Positions 34,701-47,983 of a DNA stretch of 64,000 nucleotides are shown piece after piece. Position 1 is the stretch's first letter, and each line of letters begins with the position of its first letter. A model generated the notes under the pieces. That model was not told where the DNA came from. It was given only the letters and a program-made list of their open reading frames with translations, and did no database searches. Location: assembly GCA_036186865.1 (NCBI GenBank), contig AP025046.1:31828937-31892936 (forward strand), given 5' to 3'. The position numbers and the translations under genes are program-made. The DNA comes from Eustoma russellianum. Its lineage: Eukaryota > Streptophyta > Magnoliopsida > Gentianales > Gentianaceae.

Positions 34701-35345
34701 CTATCTTAGTATGTACTGTGCCTGCAAATGTGTTGTTTGATAGTGGCGCTAGCCACTCATTTATATCGAGGGAGTTTGCAAAGAATATTGATCATAGCCC
34801 AGTCCACCTTGGGACACCTTATAAAGTCCAAGAAGCTGCCGATCAGGTGCTTGAATCGCACCAACTATATGAGAATTGCGAGATTGAGTTCGACTAACAA
34901 CAATTTTCGGCGGATTTGATCCCGATAGCCATGAGTGATTTTGACATAAGTCATGGAATGGACTGGTTTTCCAAAAATTGCGCGAACATTGATTGTCGCG
35001 AAAGACGGGTTATCATTAAGAACCCAAAACGAAAAGAAGTGACTTTTTATGGAGGTTCGAAGCTGAAGAAATCCCCCAAGAATGTCTACCTAAACGCGGT
35101 CCGTGCCTCTAGGGCGCTGAAGAAAGGACACGAAGGATTCCTAGTTTATGCTTTAAGTATTAATCAAGCACCATCTGACCTTTCTCAAGTCCCGGTGGTT
35201 CAGGAATATCCTGATGTTTTCTTAAAGAGTTGCTGGGCCTTCCGCCAAATTGTGTTCGAAATTAATTTAATTCCAGGAGCCGAGCCGATATCAAAGGCTC
35301 CATATCAAATGGCGCCTACTGAATTGAAGGAATTGAAAGACTAGT
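34701..35345 (+). pseudogene. Gyp-B protease and pol linker (degenerate)
   Basis: Retropepsin domain with the active-site words VLFDSGASHSFISREF, so the catalytic Asp is kept. A stop at 34897 separates it from the second half (MSDFDISHGMDWFSKNCANIDC). The linker to RT follows (EGFLVYALSINQAP, INLIPGAEPISKAPYQMAP). A deletion shortens the conserved PEDLPGLPP segment near 35230. A TAG at 35342-35344 ends this frame. Confidence 0.86.
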
Positions 35346-36500
35346 TACGCGAGCTATTGGAAAAAAGAAACTTATCCGCCCAAGTGTCCCGTCTGGGGAG
35401 CTCCCGTGCTGTTTGTAAAGAAAAAGGATGAAAGCATGCGTGTGTGTATCGATTATAGGGAGCTTAACAAGATCACCATAAAGAACAAGTACCTGCTGCA
35501 AGGACCGACGATTTGTTCGATCAACTTTGGGGAGCCCGAGTTTTAAGTAAAATCAATCTTCATTCTGATACTTCCAATTGAAAATCAAGGCTGAGGATAT
35601 TCTGAAAACCGCGTTCAGGACGCGGTATGGACATTATGAATTCCTTGTGATGCCATTCGGACTGACTAATGCCCCTGCGGCATTCATGGATCTTATGAAC
35701 CGAGTGTTTCAAGAGCTATTGGACAAGTTTGTTGTATTTTTCATTGATGATATCTTGATTTACTCACCGGACAAAGGGTCCCGTGCATCCCATTTAAGGA
35801 TCTTTCTTGATATCTTACGGAGGTAGCAGTTGTACGCAAAATTCAGCGAATTTTGCCTGCACAGTGTAGCGTTTCTCGGCCATGTTATATCTGAAGATGG
35901 GATATCAGTAGATCCCAAAAAGATTGAAGCAATCATAGAATGGCCAAGGCCAACAAACGTTACGGAAGTACAAAGCTTTCTTGGTCTCGCCGGCTACTAC
36001 CGCAAGTTTGTAGAAGGATTCTCTCGGACTGCTATGCCTATCACCTGATTGACACAAAAAAGACGAAGTTAGAGTGGAATTCGGACTGCGAAAGGAGCTT
36101 TACTGAGTAGAAGGAGAAATTAACATCTGCTCTAGTTTTGGCTCAGCCAATTTCGGACGAAAGTTTCGTAGTGTACAGTAACGCCTGGAAGAACGGCCTT
36201 AGATGTTTGTTAATGCAGAAAGATCGTGTGATTGTGTATGCATCTCGACAGTTGTAGCCGTTCGAGCAGAACTGTCCAGTACATGATCTTCAGCTTGCAA
36301 CTGTGGTCTTTGCCCTAAAGACATGGAGATATTATCTGTACAGTGAAAAGTGCGAAATCTTTATGGATCACAAAAGTTTTAAGTACCTGTTCACCCAAAA
36401 GGAATTAAATATGCGCCAACGGCGATGGCTAAAAATGATAAAGGATTACGCTTCTCTATCCAGTATCATCAAGGGAAAGCCAATAAAGTTGCCGACGCCT
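35346..36500 (+). pseudogene. Gyp-B reverse transcriptase and RNase H (degenerate)
   Basis: RT words are spread over several frames: APVLFVKKK.E then VCIDYRELNKITIKNKY near 35400-35490, and the long frame 35578-35826 with RTRYGHYEFLVMPFGLTN and the catalytic FIDD (VVFFIDDILIYSPD). After a TAG at 35824-35826 it resumes at 35830 with HSVAFLGHVISEDG. RNase H follows at 36100-36500 (FALKTWRYYLYSEK, FMDHKSFKYLF, MRQRRWL) with several stops. The DQL-W-GAR junction near 35515-35535 is continuous, with no intron C, and the RNase H NGLRCLLMQ junction has no intron B. Confidence 0.88.
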
Positions 36501-38037
36501 TGAGTCAAAAAACGAGTTATCCGTGCCAACCTCCCCTGCAGTGTGACATGGAAGAATTTGATCTGGTTGTAGTCGATTCCATTCATAATGTACTGGCTAA
36601 GTTGGTTTTGGTCCCATCATTAATTGACACAATTAGAGAGGGACAAGGAAAAGATGAAGCTTTGAAGAAAATTAAAGATCAGTTGAAAACAAAACCTTCT
36701 GAAGACTTCAAGGTCAAAAATGATGACACCTTGTGGTTCAGAAGTTTACCCGATGATGGTGATATAAAGAATGAAGTTCTTCGGGAAGCTCATAATTCTC
36801 ATCTATCTATTCATCCCGAAGCCAACAAAATGTATCAAGACTTAAAGCAGAGATTTTGGTGGCATGGCATGAAGAAACAAATTGCTGAATATGTAGAGAA
36901 ATGCCTCATTTGCCAAAGATTGAAAGCATAACATCAACGACCCTCTGGGTTGTTACAGCCTCTTGAAGTCCCAGAATGGAAATGGGATCATATCACTATG
37001 GACTTTGTGACTGACCTGCCAAGGACAAAGAATGAGCATGATGCTATTTTGGTTATGGTAGATCGTTTGACGAAGTCCGCCAATTTCATGGCTAGGTCAA
37101 TCAAAGCCCCTTTGGAGAAGTTGGCCTCAATGTATTATAGATCAAATTGTGTGTCTGCATGGAATACCCATGAGTATTGTTTGCGATCACGACCCTCTCT
37201 TTGCTTCTCGATTTTGGACAGCTTTCCAGATAGCGATGGGAACTGAAATACAGATGAGTTCAGCAATTCACCCCAGACTGATGGTCAATTGTAAAGGACC
37301 ATCCAAACACTGGAAGATATGTTACGAGCTTGGATACTTGATTTCAGAGGAAGTTGGAACAAGAGTCTCAAGCTCGTGGAGTTTTCCTACAATAACAGCT
37401 ACCATCGATCTATTGGAATGGCTCCTTATGAAGCACTTTATGAAAGAAAGTGCCGATCTCCACTTTATTGGGATGAAATTGGAGATAAAATTCTTACAGG
37501 ACTTGACTTGGTAGAACAAACCCGAGAGAAAGTCATAATTGTTAGGCAAAGGTTGAAAGCGGCCCAGGATAGAAGCAAAGTTTGGGCTGATGAAAAGCGG
37601 TGACCGATGGAATTTCAGGCAGGTGAAAAAGTGTTTTTGAAAGTGTTGCCATCAAAGGGAGTGAAAAGATTTGGCATAAAGGGTAAACTAAGTCCAAGGT
37701 TCATCGGGACCTAAGAGATTCTTGAAAAGATTGGAGAAGTCGCTTACCGGCTAGCGCTACAACCATCATTGTCTCAGTTACATGACGTATTTCATGTATC
37801 CCAGCTTCGCCGGTACGTGCATGAGCCTAGTCATATCATTGAGGAGCAGCCCTTGAAGATTAAAGCTGATGTGTCATATGAAGAAGAGCCGGAAAGGATT
37901 GTTGACAAGAAGGAAAAGGTCCTAAGGAAACGATCCATTCCCATGGTTAAAGTGCAATGGAAGCACCACTCAGTTGATGAAGCCACTTGGGAAACAGAAG
38001 AACATATGAAGAACTTGTACCCACATCTTTTCGATTA
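36501..38037 (+). pseudogene. Gyp-B integrase and chromodomain (degenerate)
   Basis: The zinc region (HNSHLSIHPEANK, CLICQ) ends at a TAA at 36929-36931; the core resumes at 36950 (MDFVTDLPRTKNEHD, VMVDRLTKSANF). A frame slip near 37135 follows. The second catalytic Asp is in VCDHDPLFASRF (frame 37149-37514). The DGQ..ERT segment with the catalytic Glu is damaged near 37280. It goes on with NNSYHRSIGMAPYEALYERK and, after a TGA near 37602, the GPY/F region. The chromodomain frame is 37769-38037 (VKVQWKHHSVDEATWETEEHM, ending PHLFD). Confidence 0.88.
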
Positions 38038-38045
38038 GTGCTTTT

Positions 38046-38081
38046 AAGTTTCAAGGACGAAACTTGTAATAGGGGGAAGGA
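38046..38081 (+). promoter_or_regulatory. Gyp-B hairpin and polypurine tract
   Basis: An inverted repeat AAGTTTC/GAAACTT at 38046-38065, then AGGGGGAAGGA at 38071-38081 directly before the 3' LTR. Same arrangement as in Gyp-A, Gyp-C and Gyp-D. Confidence 0.88.
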
Positions 38082-41000
38082 TGTTGTACCCTACAAAAAT
38101 CGTACTGTACTTGAGTCCCGTATGAAAGGGTGTAATAACATGTTAGTACTCCCAAGTACTTTTTATTAAGTGTTATTACTTCTCTTCAATTATTTTTCCT
38201 TAAACTGAATACTATAAGAAATAGTATAATACACCAAGTATGATTTGTGAAATGTGTGAAAGGACCATTTTACCCTTACAAGACTTTAGAAAATTCGTCC
38301 ATGAGGGTCTAAGGAAAATTTTAGAATACCTTAAATCCTCAAGAAGGCAAATAGCTTTTAATGGTCTTCTTAAAAGAAAGACTAAAAGCCTACACCAAAT
38401 TAAGTATTTTACTAATATGTTTAGAAGGGGTTAAAGAAAAAGTTTTCTACTTTTCCTTCCCCTAACCACAGGCTAAGTGAAGGGTAAGCCCCATGAGACT
38501 ACTTTTAATTTAATGCTCTAACTATTCACATTAAGGTCTCTTGAAGAAATTCTAAAGGCCGCACACATTAAGTGAAGTAGGGAATCATTTCAAGAATTTA
38601 AATTTTTCTCTTTTTTCCCCTTTAGAGCCGTGGGATTCAAGTTAGGAAGAGTGCATGAGCTCATCACAATAGTTCCAACTAACCACTTTTAATTGAGACC
38701 ACCTCTCTAATTATCCTCAAGAGGAAATTAAAGGATAAAGAGCCTATGGAAAGTCCCTAACCGCCGGGTGAGGGATCATGGTTAGGCCTTGATAACTCTC
38801 CTAAACAACCTTGGTTACCTTTCTCAACCCAACTTAAAATGTAACTCAATGAGTAATTAAGGGAGGCAACAAAGGAGTAAATGAGCCTACTCCTCCCAAC
38901 CGCCGGATTTGATACCATGGTCAGCCATGAGACAACTACTCTAGTTACTTCTCTTAAACCCACCCCAAAAAGTAAATCATGTAGTAATTAGGGGTTTAGC
39001 ATTAAGTGATCCTTATGATGGTGTCCATGCAAAAGGAGAAACATCTTCTTCTCCTTCATTATACCAACCGGCCACACCTCTTGGATTACAAAAACAACAT
39101 TTTGAAAAGAACATCCTAGAAGCTCCTTTCATACAATATTCTCAAGAGTCACCCCCAAACAAGTCACTGAGGAGTCACTAAACACTTGGGAAATTCCTCC
39201 ATCCTCATCCCTTCATACTGCCATTAGGAGCTAAAGAGACTCAAAGCTATCTTCATCTTCAAGAGTTCAAGCTTCATCTAGGTAAGTGACATCTTAGTTT
39301 CTAAAGTAGAGTCCATTTCCCTAAATAGTAAAGCTTACATTTTGGTTCTTTTCTTGCCAAAAACCGTGACCTTCAATGGCCATTAGGAGGAGATTTTCAA
39401 GCTACTAAAAGGGGCTAACATTTTGGTGGTTTGAATCCATCTCAATCTCCATTTAAGCTCCATTTTAGTAAGGAAATATTAACATCAATCTAGTTGTTTC
39501 TTCATTCAAAATAGTAGCTAATGTCCATCTCCCTCTCCCCTCCCCAAAACCGTGTACTATGTGTCAAGGTTGGAAGAAAACTTCAACCTTTTTCAACCAA
39601 GACTCAAGCTAAGGGAATTTCTTACTCAAAGAGGCAAGCACACCCTAAGCAAACTTGGCTTATTTCCGAAGTATATACTTGATTGACTAGCTCTCTAAGA
39701 TGTGAATGTTAGTCGAATGTTCTAAGAACTATGCATAAGAACTTAGTGATTTTAAACAAAAGGTGTTGTCTTGATGTATGGTTTACTACACGTTTATGTT
39801 TGTGCTCAAATCAAAATATGACATGACCCCCACTATGTACAAGGAACGGGCTGTTATGACAAGTGTTGGAGGAATGAGTTAATCTTGTTGAGAATAGACC
39901 ACATGAAGTGTGAAATGCATGAAGATGGCGTGTGTTGTGTATAAAATGGCAAGGCTGTTTTATTATGATTTGTGTGTAGCTTAAGATTATATTAATCTGG
40001 AAAAACTATGTCAAAATAGGTATTTAATGGTTAGTAATCCACCTTAGAGAAATAATGTTATTTGGATAGTCATAGACAAGATAAAGTGATAAAAAGCAAA
40101 ACTACTGGAGCTGGACAGTTTTAAGTGGTGTATTGCATGGTCTTAAAATAAACCCTAGGAACGTGCAATTTAGCTAAAATTTGACAGGATGGTATCCTCA
40201 TAGGTTTAGTAAAAGTGAGAGGTGGAAGTTTGGTAAAAGAACTTGTGGTTTGCCCTTAATAAATTTTTTAGTAGGAGTAGGTCACTGCATTTCCAGTAAA
40301 TAACTTAACTTCGAAAGAAAATTATTTGACCCCAGTAAGTGTATTGGATGGCCTTGAAAATTTTACAGTACTTACCTAAGACATAGAGGAGTATGTTCAT
40401 GGGAGGAATTTGCTCGAAATTACTTTTTTTATGGGGTAAAAATTAAATGGAAATCACAGTACAAAATCTGGAAAATAGGGCCGCATGATATAGTTTTGTT
40501 GAGGCCTTAACCTTATTTAATTGGACTTGTCTATGATGTTGGGCCTTTAGATACTACTCCTTAGTGTATTGTCTATGCTTCCAGGTTTTAGCCTTAAATG
40601 GATGAGGTCTTATGGCCCACAAAACTGAGGTAAGAACGAGTACTACAATGCGGGACTCAGCAGTACCCCCTTTGGTAAATTTATGATTCGATGGTTTTAT
40701 CTACCTCGCAATGTTACGGAATTTTTATAGCATGTAGATAAGAATTCATTGTGCATATGTGAGGCACAAGTTTATGAGAATAGGACCTAAATTGATGATT
40801 GGTGGCCGCATGAACATAGTATCAATGCTGGAATATTTTTCAGCTTAAGGGACAAGTCATATATGTATTGTGTGATGTATTTAATCATGAATTGCATGTT
40901 GCACATCATGCATTGCATTGTCCCCATTTGCATGATTCATAAGACTCATTTTAAGCCAAAGAAATTAAGAAAGGCTATTTTTGAAAGAAAGATTTCAATT

Positions 41001-42069
41001 TTTGAAAGAATGACTACTATTGGTACCATTAATTCCCGGCCAGCACGACCCGCTCCAGATCCGGGGTGAATTGATCTGAGCATGATTATGACCTTACAAG
41101 TCCGGAGAGAATAGACCTGATGATGACGTTTATGATCGTTCAGCCTCGGAGAGAATAGACCTGATGATAATTATGACCGTCAAGGCCTGGAGAGAATAGA
41201 CCTTATGATAATTATGACCGTTCAGTCCTGGAGAGAATAGACCTGATTACGATGGTTGACTGTATGACCGTTTTTAGATCTTGAAATAATAGATCCAAAG
41301 GGAATGACATGATCACCTCAGATCCGGAGATAATAGATCTGAATACTCTCTATTCTTGTTTTATTTACGATGATGTTTTAAAAGAAAGAATGAATGAATT
41401 TATCCTCATTTTTATAATGCTGCATCGCATGTGCATATTCATACATACTGCATTTAATAGCCAGTCAAATGCTATGTGTACTGTTACTTAGGTTACAACC
41501 TTATTAGGTAAGGTAACTTAAGTTATGATCTTTTTGTCGCATAAGTTGTGATCTTATTTATTTTGACAGTCCATGTATTGAAGGTCAGGTATGTGGAAAA
41601 TCCAAATTCTTGGGATTTTGTTCTTGTGTATACTTTCCATTTAATTCTTGGTTGTTTAGGGTTTACTTGCTGGTGACTTTGTCACTCACCCAATTTTTCC
41701 TCCCAGCGCCTGCAGGAAACAGGGTAGAGTGGATTGATGATGAGCCTAGAGTTACGCATCCATAGACGAGAGAGAGGATGGCAGCTTAAAGACTTTTCAT
41801 TGTTATGGTTTTTGTTTGATGAACTTATGTTGGAACAAACATTTCGGATTTTTTTTTCATTTTGTGGACATGGTTGTAGATGTTATTCGAAATGTTTTTT
41901 TTAAAAGTTTTTTTTATTCTGCCTAAGTTTTGCTTACCTGTTGATATGTAAGCATGGAAGTCCATATGTTTTATTATGGACTGTGACATTTGCGCTGACG
42001 CCTGGTACTCTCCATAGTGAAGTACGGTGGGTGCATTGTATTCGGACAGGCAGGGTACAAGGCGCTTCA
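38082..42069 (+). repeat. Gyp-B 3' LTR (3988 bp)
   Basis: Starts TGTTGTACCC, ends GGCGCTTCA. It differs from the 5' LTR by many substitutions and carries about 165 extra bases at 40205-40370. The repeat array is at about 41085-41350, the ACTTGCTG hairpin at 41665-41685, and the acidic frame just after 41720. No gene. Confidence 0.95.
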
Positions 42070-45003
42070 CCAATACTTTAACTTCCTTAATATGTAGACG
42101 TGGCTCTTGTAGCTATCCCTCCTTTTTATTACATTCCATAGCACAATATATTAATTAATACATCAAAGTTACTTATTTCATGCCTTGGCCAAAAGTGGAG
42201 TGTCTCAAGATGGAGTTTTCTCAACACTAATAACAATCTTGATGTTCATAATGGGCCTAACATATGCCAATCATGCTAAATGATCATATGCTCAAAACAT
42301 ATCATACATGCATGTTTCTTATCATAAAAAAATGAAGGTGCATTGATAATGAGCATACTAAATTAACATGCAAATACATAATACATAGCACATTATGATG
42401 ATGATCGTGTTATCCATAACATGCAACATATGAGGCTAGAAAATAGAGATTACTATGTCATTTCTCCTTTCTAAGACCATGATAATCGAGATACACATCA
42501 TGATCATGGTGATTAATTCATGGATTAGATGAGAGGCCCTTGGACCGTTCCCTATGGGAGTAAAAATGGACATACGAACACTTATAATGACAAAGATGAC
42601 ATCTTTTTAGACATGCATATGGAAATGGATGGTTTATGTCCTCTTGAAAGTACAATCCTTTAATCTTCATGGAAATACTCTTTTTCACATATGCATAAGA
42701 AGAAGCTAGACATGCATGTATTAAAATAACACAGAAAAACATCCTTAGTACACTCCTTAGTATCCTATCTTCATATGTGTACCATCTATCATTCAAGTTA
42801 AGAAAATAAAATGACAATGTCATCTTGTTGGCATTCACAGCCAATATGGCAAGTGATGGTCTAATCCCATCTTGCATGTGAACTAAATCAATACTCTAGG
42901 CACATTTGATAATTCTACTCAAGGAACACATACATCTTCAATTTCAACATGCAAAGCTCACATTAATGTCATCAAACTTAAAGTTCATAGTTTTAGTTGC
43001 ATGCATGATCTAATAGTTTGTAGTGAGCATACTAATCTTCATTTAAAATTTGTTTGAAGGAAAGAAAGTAGGAGGAAATACTTGCCTTGGTGCTCGAAGT
43101 CTTACACTAATTGAAGAAAGGTTGCTTTCTTTACTATCTTGAAAGTTACGGGCTTTGAAGGCCAAAATCGGAGAAAGAATTAGTCCTATTCGAAGAAAAA
43201 AGAGCTATAAATGTTATCAGATTAATCTTAGTTGAACTTTGCCTTGGATTTGACTTGAAATTCTTCACTTATCAAGTTAAAGAATCTCTCTTACTCCCGT
43301 GTTTGAGACCTACGGTTTTAGAGGCAAAATGAGAGACATGGACAGTCTTGGTGAGAGAAAGAGAATTGAATGGAAAGAAGATAGATGAAATAGAAAATGT
43401 GGTTACCTAGAATGAAACTTGTGATTGCTTGAGGTTGAAAGAGCTCCCTTGGACCTTGGCTTGAGTCCTCTCGGTTGGAAATGATAGGAGAAGAAGATTA
43501 ATTTCATAGGAAGAGGAGGGAGAGAGAGAAGGGAGGTAGTAAATGATGATGAATGAGGCCACTAAGTGTAGAATGAGGAGAAGGACAAATTGAAATGAAT
43601 TTTAAGGCTTAGAGGGTAGCTTTGGCCGGATGGGATGGGGGAAATTGAGGAGATTTCTTGGAGGAGTGAAAAGGAATCGGCATGTAACGAGAGTAGGTAT
43701 TTGTCCTACAATGTGTAGGACTTGGAAATAGCTAGGAAGAATAAGTAAAAGGAAGGAATAAGAATTTTTGGGGAATGGTGTTGAAAGTGCCATTATTTGG
43801 TAGGAATGTAAGGGAAAGTGAAATATTGATGGAGTGGAAGGAATATTTTGCATGAAATTCTATTGGTTTTAAAGAATGTAAGAGTAGTGTTTACCTCCTA
43901 TTCTTTTGTTTTAGCCGAAATTTGATGCTTTGGGGAAATAGTTAGTCATCAATTGTCTTTTGCTTGGGCATTGAGGTGTAAAGGTATATGACATGCATGG
44001 CTTTTGGTTGGAAGAATCTTAAGTTGTGTAAGGGAGTAATGTGATTGGAAAATGAGAAAATTGAATACAATAAAAGGAGTTAAGTGATGTGTAAGACATG
44101 CATGCCTTGTATTGGTTGTGATTAGATAGTGAAAAAGAAGGCATTTGCATGAAACTTGAGTGGTTAGATGTCTTGTTATGGTAGGGCATGCTAGGGGGAG
44201 CAATAAAATTGAAAAGAAATTTGATATATTCAAAGGGCAGAAATCCTGATGGGGTGGTGGGAAATAAGAAATAATGATTGTTCTTGGGTTAAAGAAAATG
44301 GTGGAATTAAAGTCTTTTAGCATGTTGTTCTATTGGATGCATGTCTTACATAATGTAAGACATGGAAATGATTGAAGATAAGAATAAATAAGATTATTTA
44401 GAATTTTTCTAGGATTTTAAACTAGAAGGGACGGTTGAGATAGTTGGGAAAAGAGAGTGAATCTTGCATGAAACTCTATTGGTCAAAATAAAAAGGGTGA
44501 TGTGATTGTTGTAAGAAAAGTAGAGGTGGTGCAAGAAGGAAGTGATGGGGATATGGGAAATGTGCCTTGCAAGTAAACAAATTTTCTTTGATCCTTATCT
44601 CCCTTTTTTGACCGAAATTTTTTAGTGTAGGGAAAAGAATAGTGCAAGTTTGTAGATGATATGATGATGTAATGGTTTCCCAAGTGTGTAAGATAGATTG
44701 GATAAAAACCATGTGTGTAAGACAATTTTTCTTACACGTGGGTTCAGAGGCGTCCATAAGTGTAATAAAGTGTAAGATAATACAACATAACCCTTATTGT
44801 TGATCCTATGTCCAATTTGTCTATTATGGGTCGTTAAAATTATTAGAATAACTCGTACCTTATCATGTATCCATCTCACTCAATCGTTTGAGAACAGTTG
44901 ATATTTATTTATACTAGGGTTCATAGAATTTGAATTCAAATATTTTGTCGAAATTTTTGTTCGTTTGGCTTTCTCTTCTAACTTAGAAGTGCGGGTCATA
45001 ACA
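42070..45003 (-). repeat. Gyp-D 3' LTR, second part
   Basis: Resumes after Gyp-B with CCAAT and runs to plus GGTCATAACA at 45003, aligning with 58910-61480 of the 5' LTR. It includes about 220 bp near 42320-42650 that the 5' LTR lacks. Antisense ORFs of 80-124 codons (42518-44757) partly recur in the other LTR; none has a recognisable domain. AT-rich, with many TGTAAGACATG-like words near 44090-44350. Confidence 0.85.
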
Positions 45004-46368
45004 CTCCTCGCCCCTTATAAAAAGTTTCACCCTCGAAACTTGTAAATTTATACATAATTCATTGTTAGTGTCACTCCACATATTTTACTTTGATCACACC
45101 TTCTGAATCTTATTTAATATACCGGCCCGACGTCCGGACATGCCTTTCTGGAATCTATATCTTAGTGATTCTATATTGCAAATTCTTTCCGCAATTGTGT
45201 GGCTGCAGCTTATTCTAATTTATGTACCTTTCCAGTGTTATCCAAGGTAAGTACTTTTATACTGGAATCATCGATTTTCCAGACTGAATTTAATCTTAGC
45301 TTATTACAAAGATCCCAATAAGTTACGAGACTCTCGTACCTATTTTAATATATGCGCTCTAGCTATCGTAGCTAGAAGCCCCTAATGTTGAGCATTTGCA
45401 TGGGAGGGTCCCCTCTTGTGTCGCCCTCCTCAGAGAATCTCTTCTTCTCCTTTGGCCCATAATGCGCATATGGCCAGTCTCGCTGATTGTACGCACATAT
45501 GGGTCCCTACGCCGCCTTGCATCAACATGCTGTCTCTGGCACCTCTGACATATCAGAGTTGCCGTTGCGATCCTCCATCATTGAGAAGTATACCAGATGA
45601 AGGTCTGCTGTTGAAATTGTCTGCCCGCCTGTTGATGGTACGGTCCCCTCTCTCAACCTGTTATGCACTGCCATTCTGAGTCCTCACGTTTCTAACATCC
45701 TGATCTGATATCACGACATCACGTTCCATCTTATAGCAGTCTTCCAGTAGTTTCTCAAAATTGATTGGATGTGTACCAGTTAACCAATTCAGGATCCAAA
45801 CATAGACCACGTCGGAATCTGGCCATCTTCAGCCTGTCATTACTCATTATCTCAAGTACATAGCGTCCCAAGGTGACAAATCACCAAAAATACTTCAAAA
45901 CTGATTCATCTTTCTCTTGTCTCAGGGTATCGAACTCCCTCTCTCTATGTATGATCAGGGCTGGGGATAGGTAAAAACCACAGAAATGTTCCAAGAACTA
46001 CGCCCATGTCACCGGTCGAGGCAGTGGCCGAATGTAATTCATCCACCAAAAAATACAGTACAACTTGTGCCTTCACCTCTTCAGGCACCCGTGCTAGTTG
46101 GATATCCTTCTCAACTTCATTCAACCATCATTTCTGCCTTGCCTGTATCTGGTTCTCTATCAAAGCTGAAAACCCTAGCAGTAACCAGCTGTCCATAAAG
46201 GGAGTCACGGTTCATATGAAACTCTGACGGTGCGGTCGATGGTGATACCTGTGTAGTCTTGTTTACTTGGCGGGTTCATATCAGAGCTTCAATAAATGCC
46301 TGGAGTATCTGCCCCGGTAACTGAGCTACCGGAGATAAAATCTGTGCCAGTGGTGACAGTGGCCTCTC
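45004..46368 (-). pseudogene. Gyp-D interior: polypurine tract and gag remnant, C-terminal part
   Basis: Next to the LTR the minus strand has AAGGGGCGAGGAG (45004-45017) and the AAGTTTCG..GAAACTT hairpin (45022-45041). Further in, degenerate gag words appear: ARFRRGLCLDPELVNWY and LLEDCYKMERDVV (about 45700-45850), the EIMSNDRLKMARF capsid segment near 45850, and WLNEVEKDIQLARVPEEVK (about 46060-46140), all with stops or frame changes. A possible remnant zinc knuckle lies near 45460. I see no protease, RT or integrase words between 45050 and 45700. Gyp-C cuts the region at 46369. Confidence 0.7.
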
Positions 46369-47339
46369 TGTTACACCCCGTGACTTTTAAGCACGACTTT
46401 CAACACTCTAGGTCAACCTTAAGTGCAAACTTAATTAATTATGTAGTTTACGAGACTTAGTTGCACAAAACATAGAAGAACAAAAGAAAGGGGTTAAAAG
46501 TAGAATTAAAAGAAAACTAAGGGTAATTACTTAAAAGGTCCCTACTAGGAGTTAAGGGAGTTACACCACACTTTTGGTATAACTCCCCATTGGCCATAAG
46601 GGGGGGGACCGGTTTTTAACATCACAGAGAGAAGGAGAGAAAAAAATCTGCAGGAGGAAAAGAGAAAGAGAAAGGAGAGGAAGAAGAAAGAGAGAAGAAG
46701 GAAAAGGAAGGGAGAAGACCAAACTAGGTGCAATCTTCACCGAAATTCTGCAGTAAAACCGTAAGAATAACTAGAAACCAAGGCAAGTAATCTTTCTATA
46801 CGCTTTATGCAAATTTTTATACCGTTGGCCCCTATGTTCTTACAAAGAGAAAATATGAATCACACATTAGTATTCTTGTCTTGTCTATCATACATGCTTG
46901 TTATATGTAAGTCTTGTTGCTAATTGCGTAAAGACTTGTTCTTTGGGCCAAATTTCTGGAAAAGTTGTGCAGTACTTGTTGTTAGTCAACCATGCCCATG
47001 ATAGTATATATGTTGATGTGTTCTTGCCTTGCTCTACTCTTGTGTTGATGTATACACTTAGATGTCGAGAGTAAGTGCAGGAAATTGAGGGATGAGTGAT
47101 GATATGTTGTAGTCTTGTTGGTTGGGTATGTTGATGATAACTCTTGAAGGTGGTGAATGAATGAAGATTTAGTGTGGATCTTGTTAGACATTCAATAAGT
47201 GTCAATTCATGATTAGATGTATGTTAAGTGTGATGAATCTAGTTGTTAAGATGGATCTTTAAGTGTTGAATCTGGAAGGGTTGAAGAAGAAAGGAGTTGG
47301 GTGGAAGTTTACTGCAGAAAAAACTGCAGTTTGCATCGT

Positions 47340-47611
47340 CAGAACACTTCGAACGCCTACATGAGGCGCTTCATGTCACTATAGGCGCTTCATGTAGCGT
47401 TCCAAGTGTCCTGGAGCTTTCCCGTACAGAAAAAACTGCAATTTAGAACCGTCAGAACACTTCGAACGCCTACATGAGGCGCTTCATGTCACATTAGGCG
47501 CTTCATGTGGTGTTCAATGTGTCCTGAATCATCCCCGAACACTTCGAACGCCTACATGAGGCGCTTCATGTCCCCATTAGGCGCTTCAAGTGGTGTTCCA
47601 AGTGTTCTGGA
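47340..47611 (+). repeat. Threefold GGCGCTTCATG repeat in Gyp-C LTR
   Basis: Three units start with GAACACTTCGAACGCC and contain CGCCTACATGAGGCG, a 5-bp hairpin, followed by a second GGCGCTTCATG. Starts are near 47340, 47453 and 47540. The same block is at 54909-55179 in the other LTR. Confidence 0.85.
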
Positions 47612-47983
47612 AGTCTTTTTGACCCTATAAGCACCCTATGTAAGTGTAGTAAACTTTATACACTTCTTTTGAACATAAAATGCAAGGGTATTTGAGGGTA
47701 TATTTGAGGTGTGGATGGTAAGTTGATCAAGTTAGAATAAGATTGAATCTTGAGTGAGTTTGTGACAAGAATGGGCTTGGAATAACACGACCATAGAGTG
47801 TGTGAGGTGCAAGGCCGTATGCTTGATAGGCATGATGTATGTGTGTGTGTTACATGTTGATATGAAGCTATTTGTGCATCCTGCATCATGACATGGGCAC
47901 TTGCATTTGATTTGAGATATGTTTTGCAAAAGAACAAGAAAGGTTTAAAGTTTTCGAAAGACAAAATGGCTGCTGGTTGATCA

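Larger units (their letters stand above)
29288..42069 (+). mobile_element. Gyp-B: Ty3/gypsy chromovirus, complete but dead
   Basis: A 12.8-kb plus-strand element with perfect CCAAT duplications (29283-29287 and 42070-42074) in the Gyp-D 3' LTR. LTRs are 3842 and 3988 bp; iMet primer site, gag, PR, RT, RH, INT and chromodomain are all in order, followed by hairpin and polypurine tract. Protein words are nearly those of Gyp-A, so the two belong to the same or a sister family. Stops and frameshifts in every domain show it cannot code for working enzymes. It has no inserts at any of the three intron sites seen in Gyp-A and Gyp-C. Confidence 0.95.

Noticed and set aside
42518..44757. ORFs of 60-124 codons in the Gyp-D LTR as host genes
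   Set aside because: Low-complexity translations without domains, in AT-rich LTR sequence, damaged in the partner LTR.
46620..46730. A/G-rich tract as a polypurine primer
   Set aside because: It lies inside the LTR, not at its edge; the true tract is at 53929-53942.
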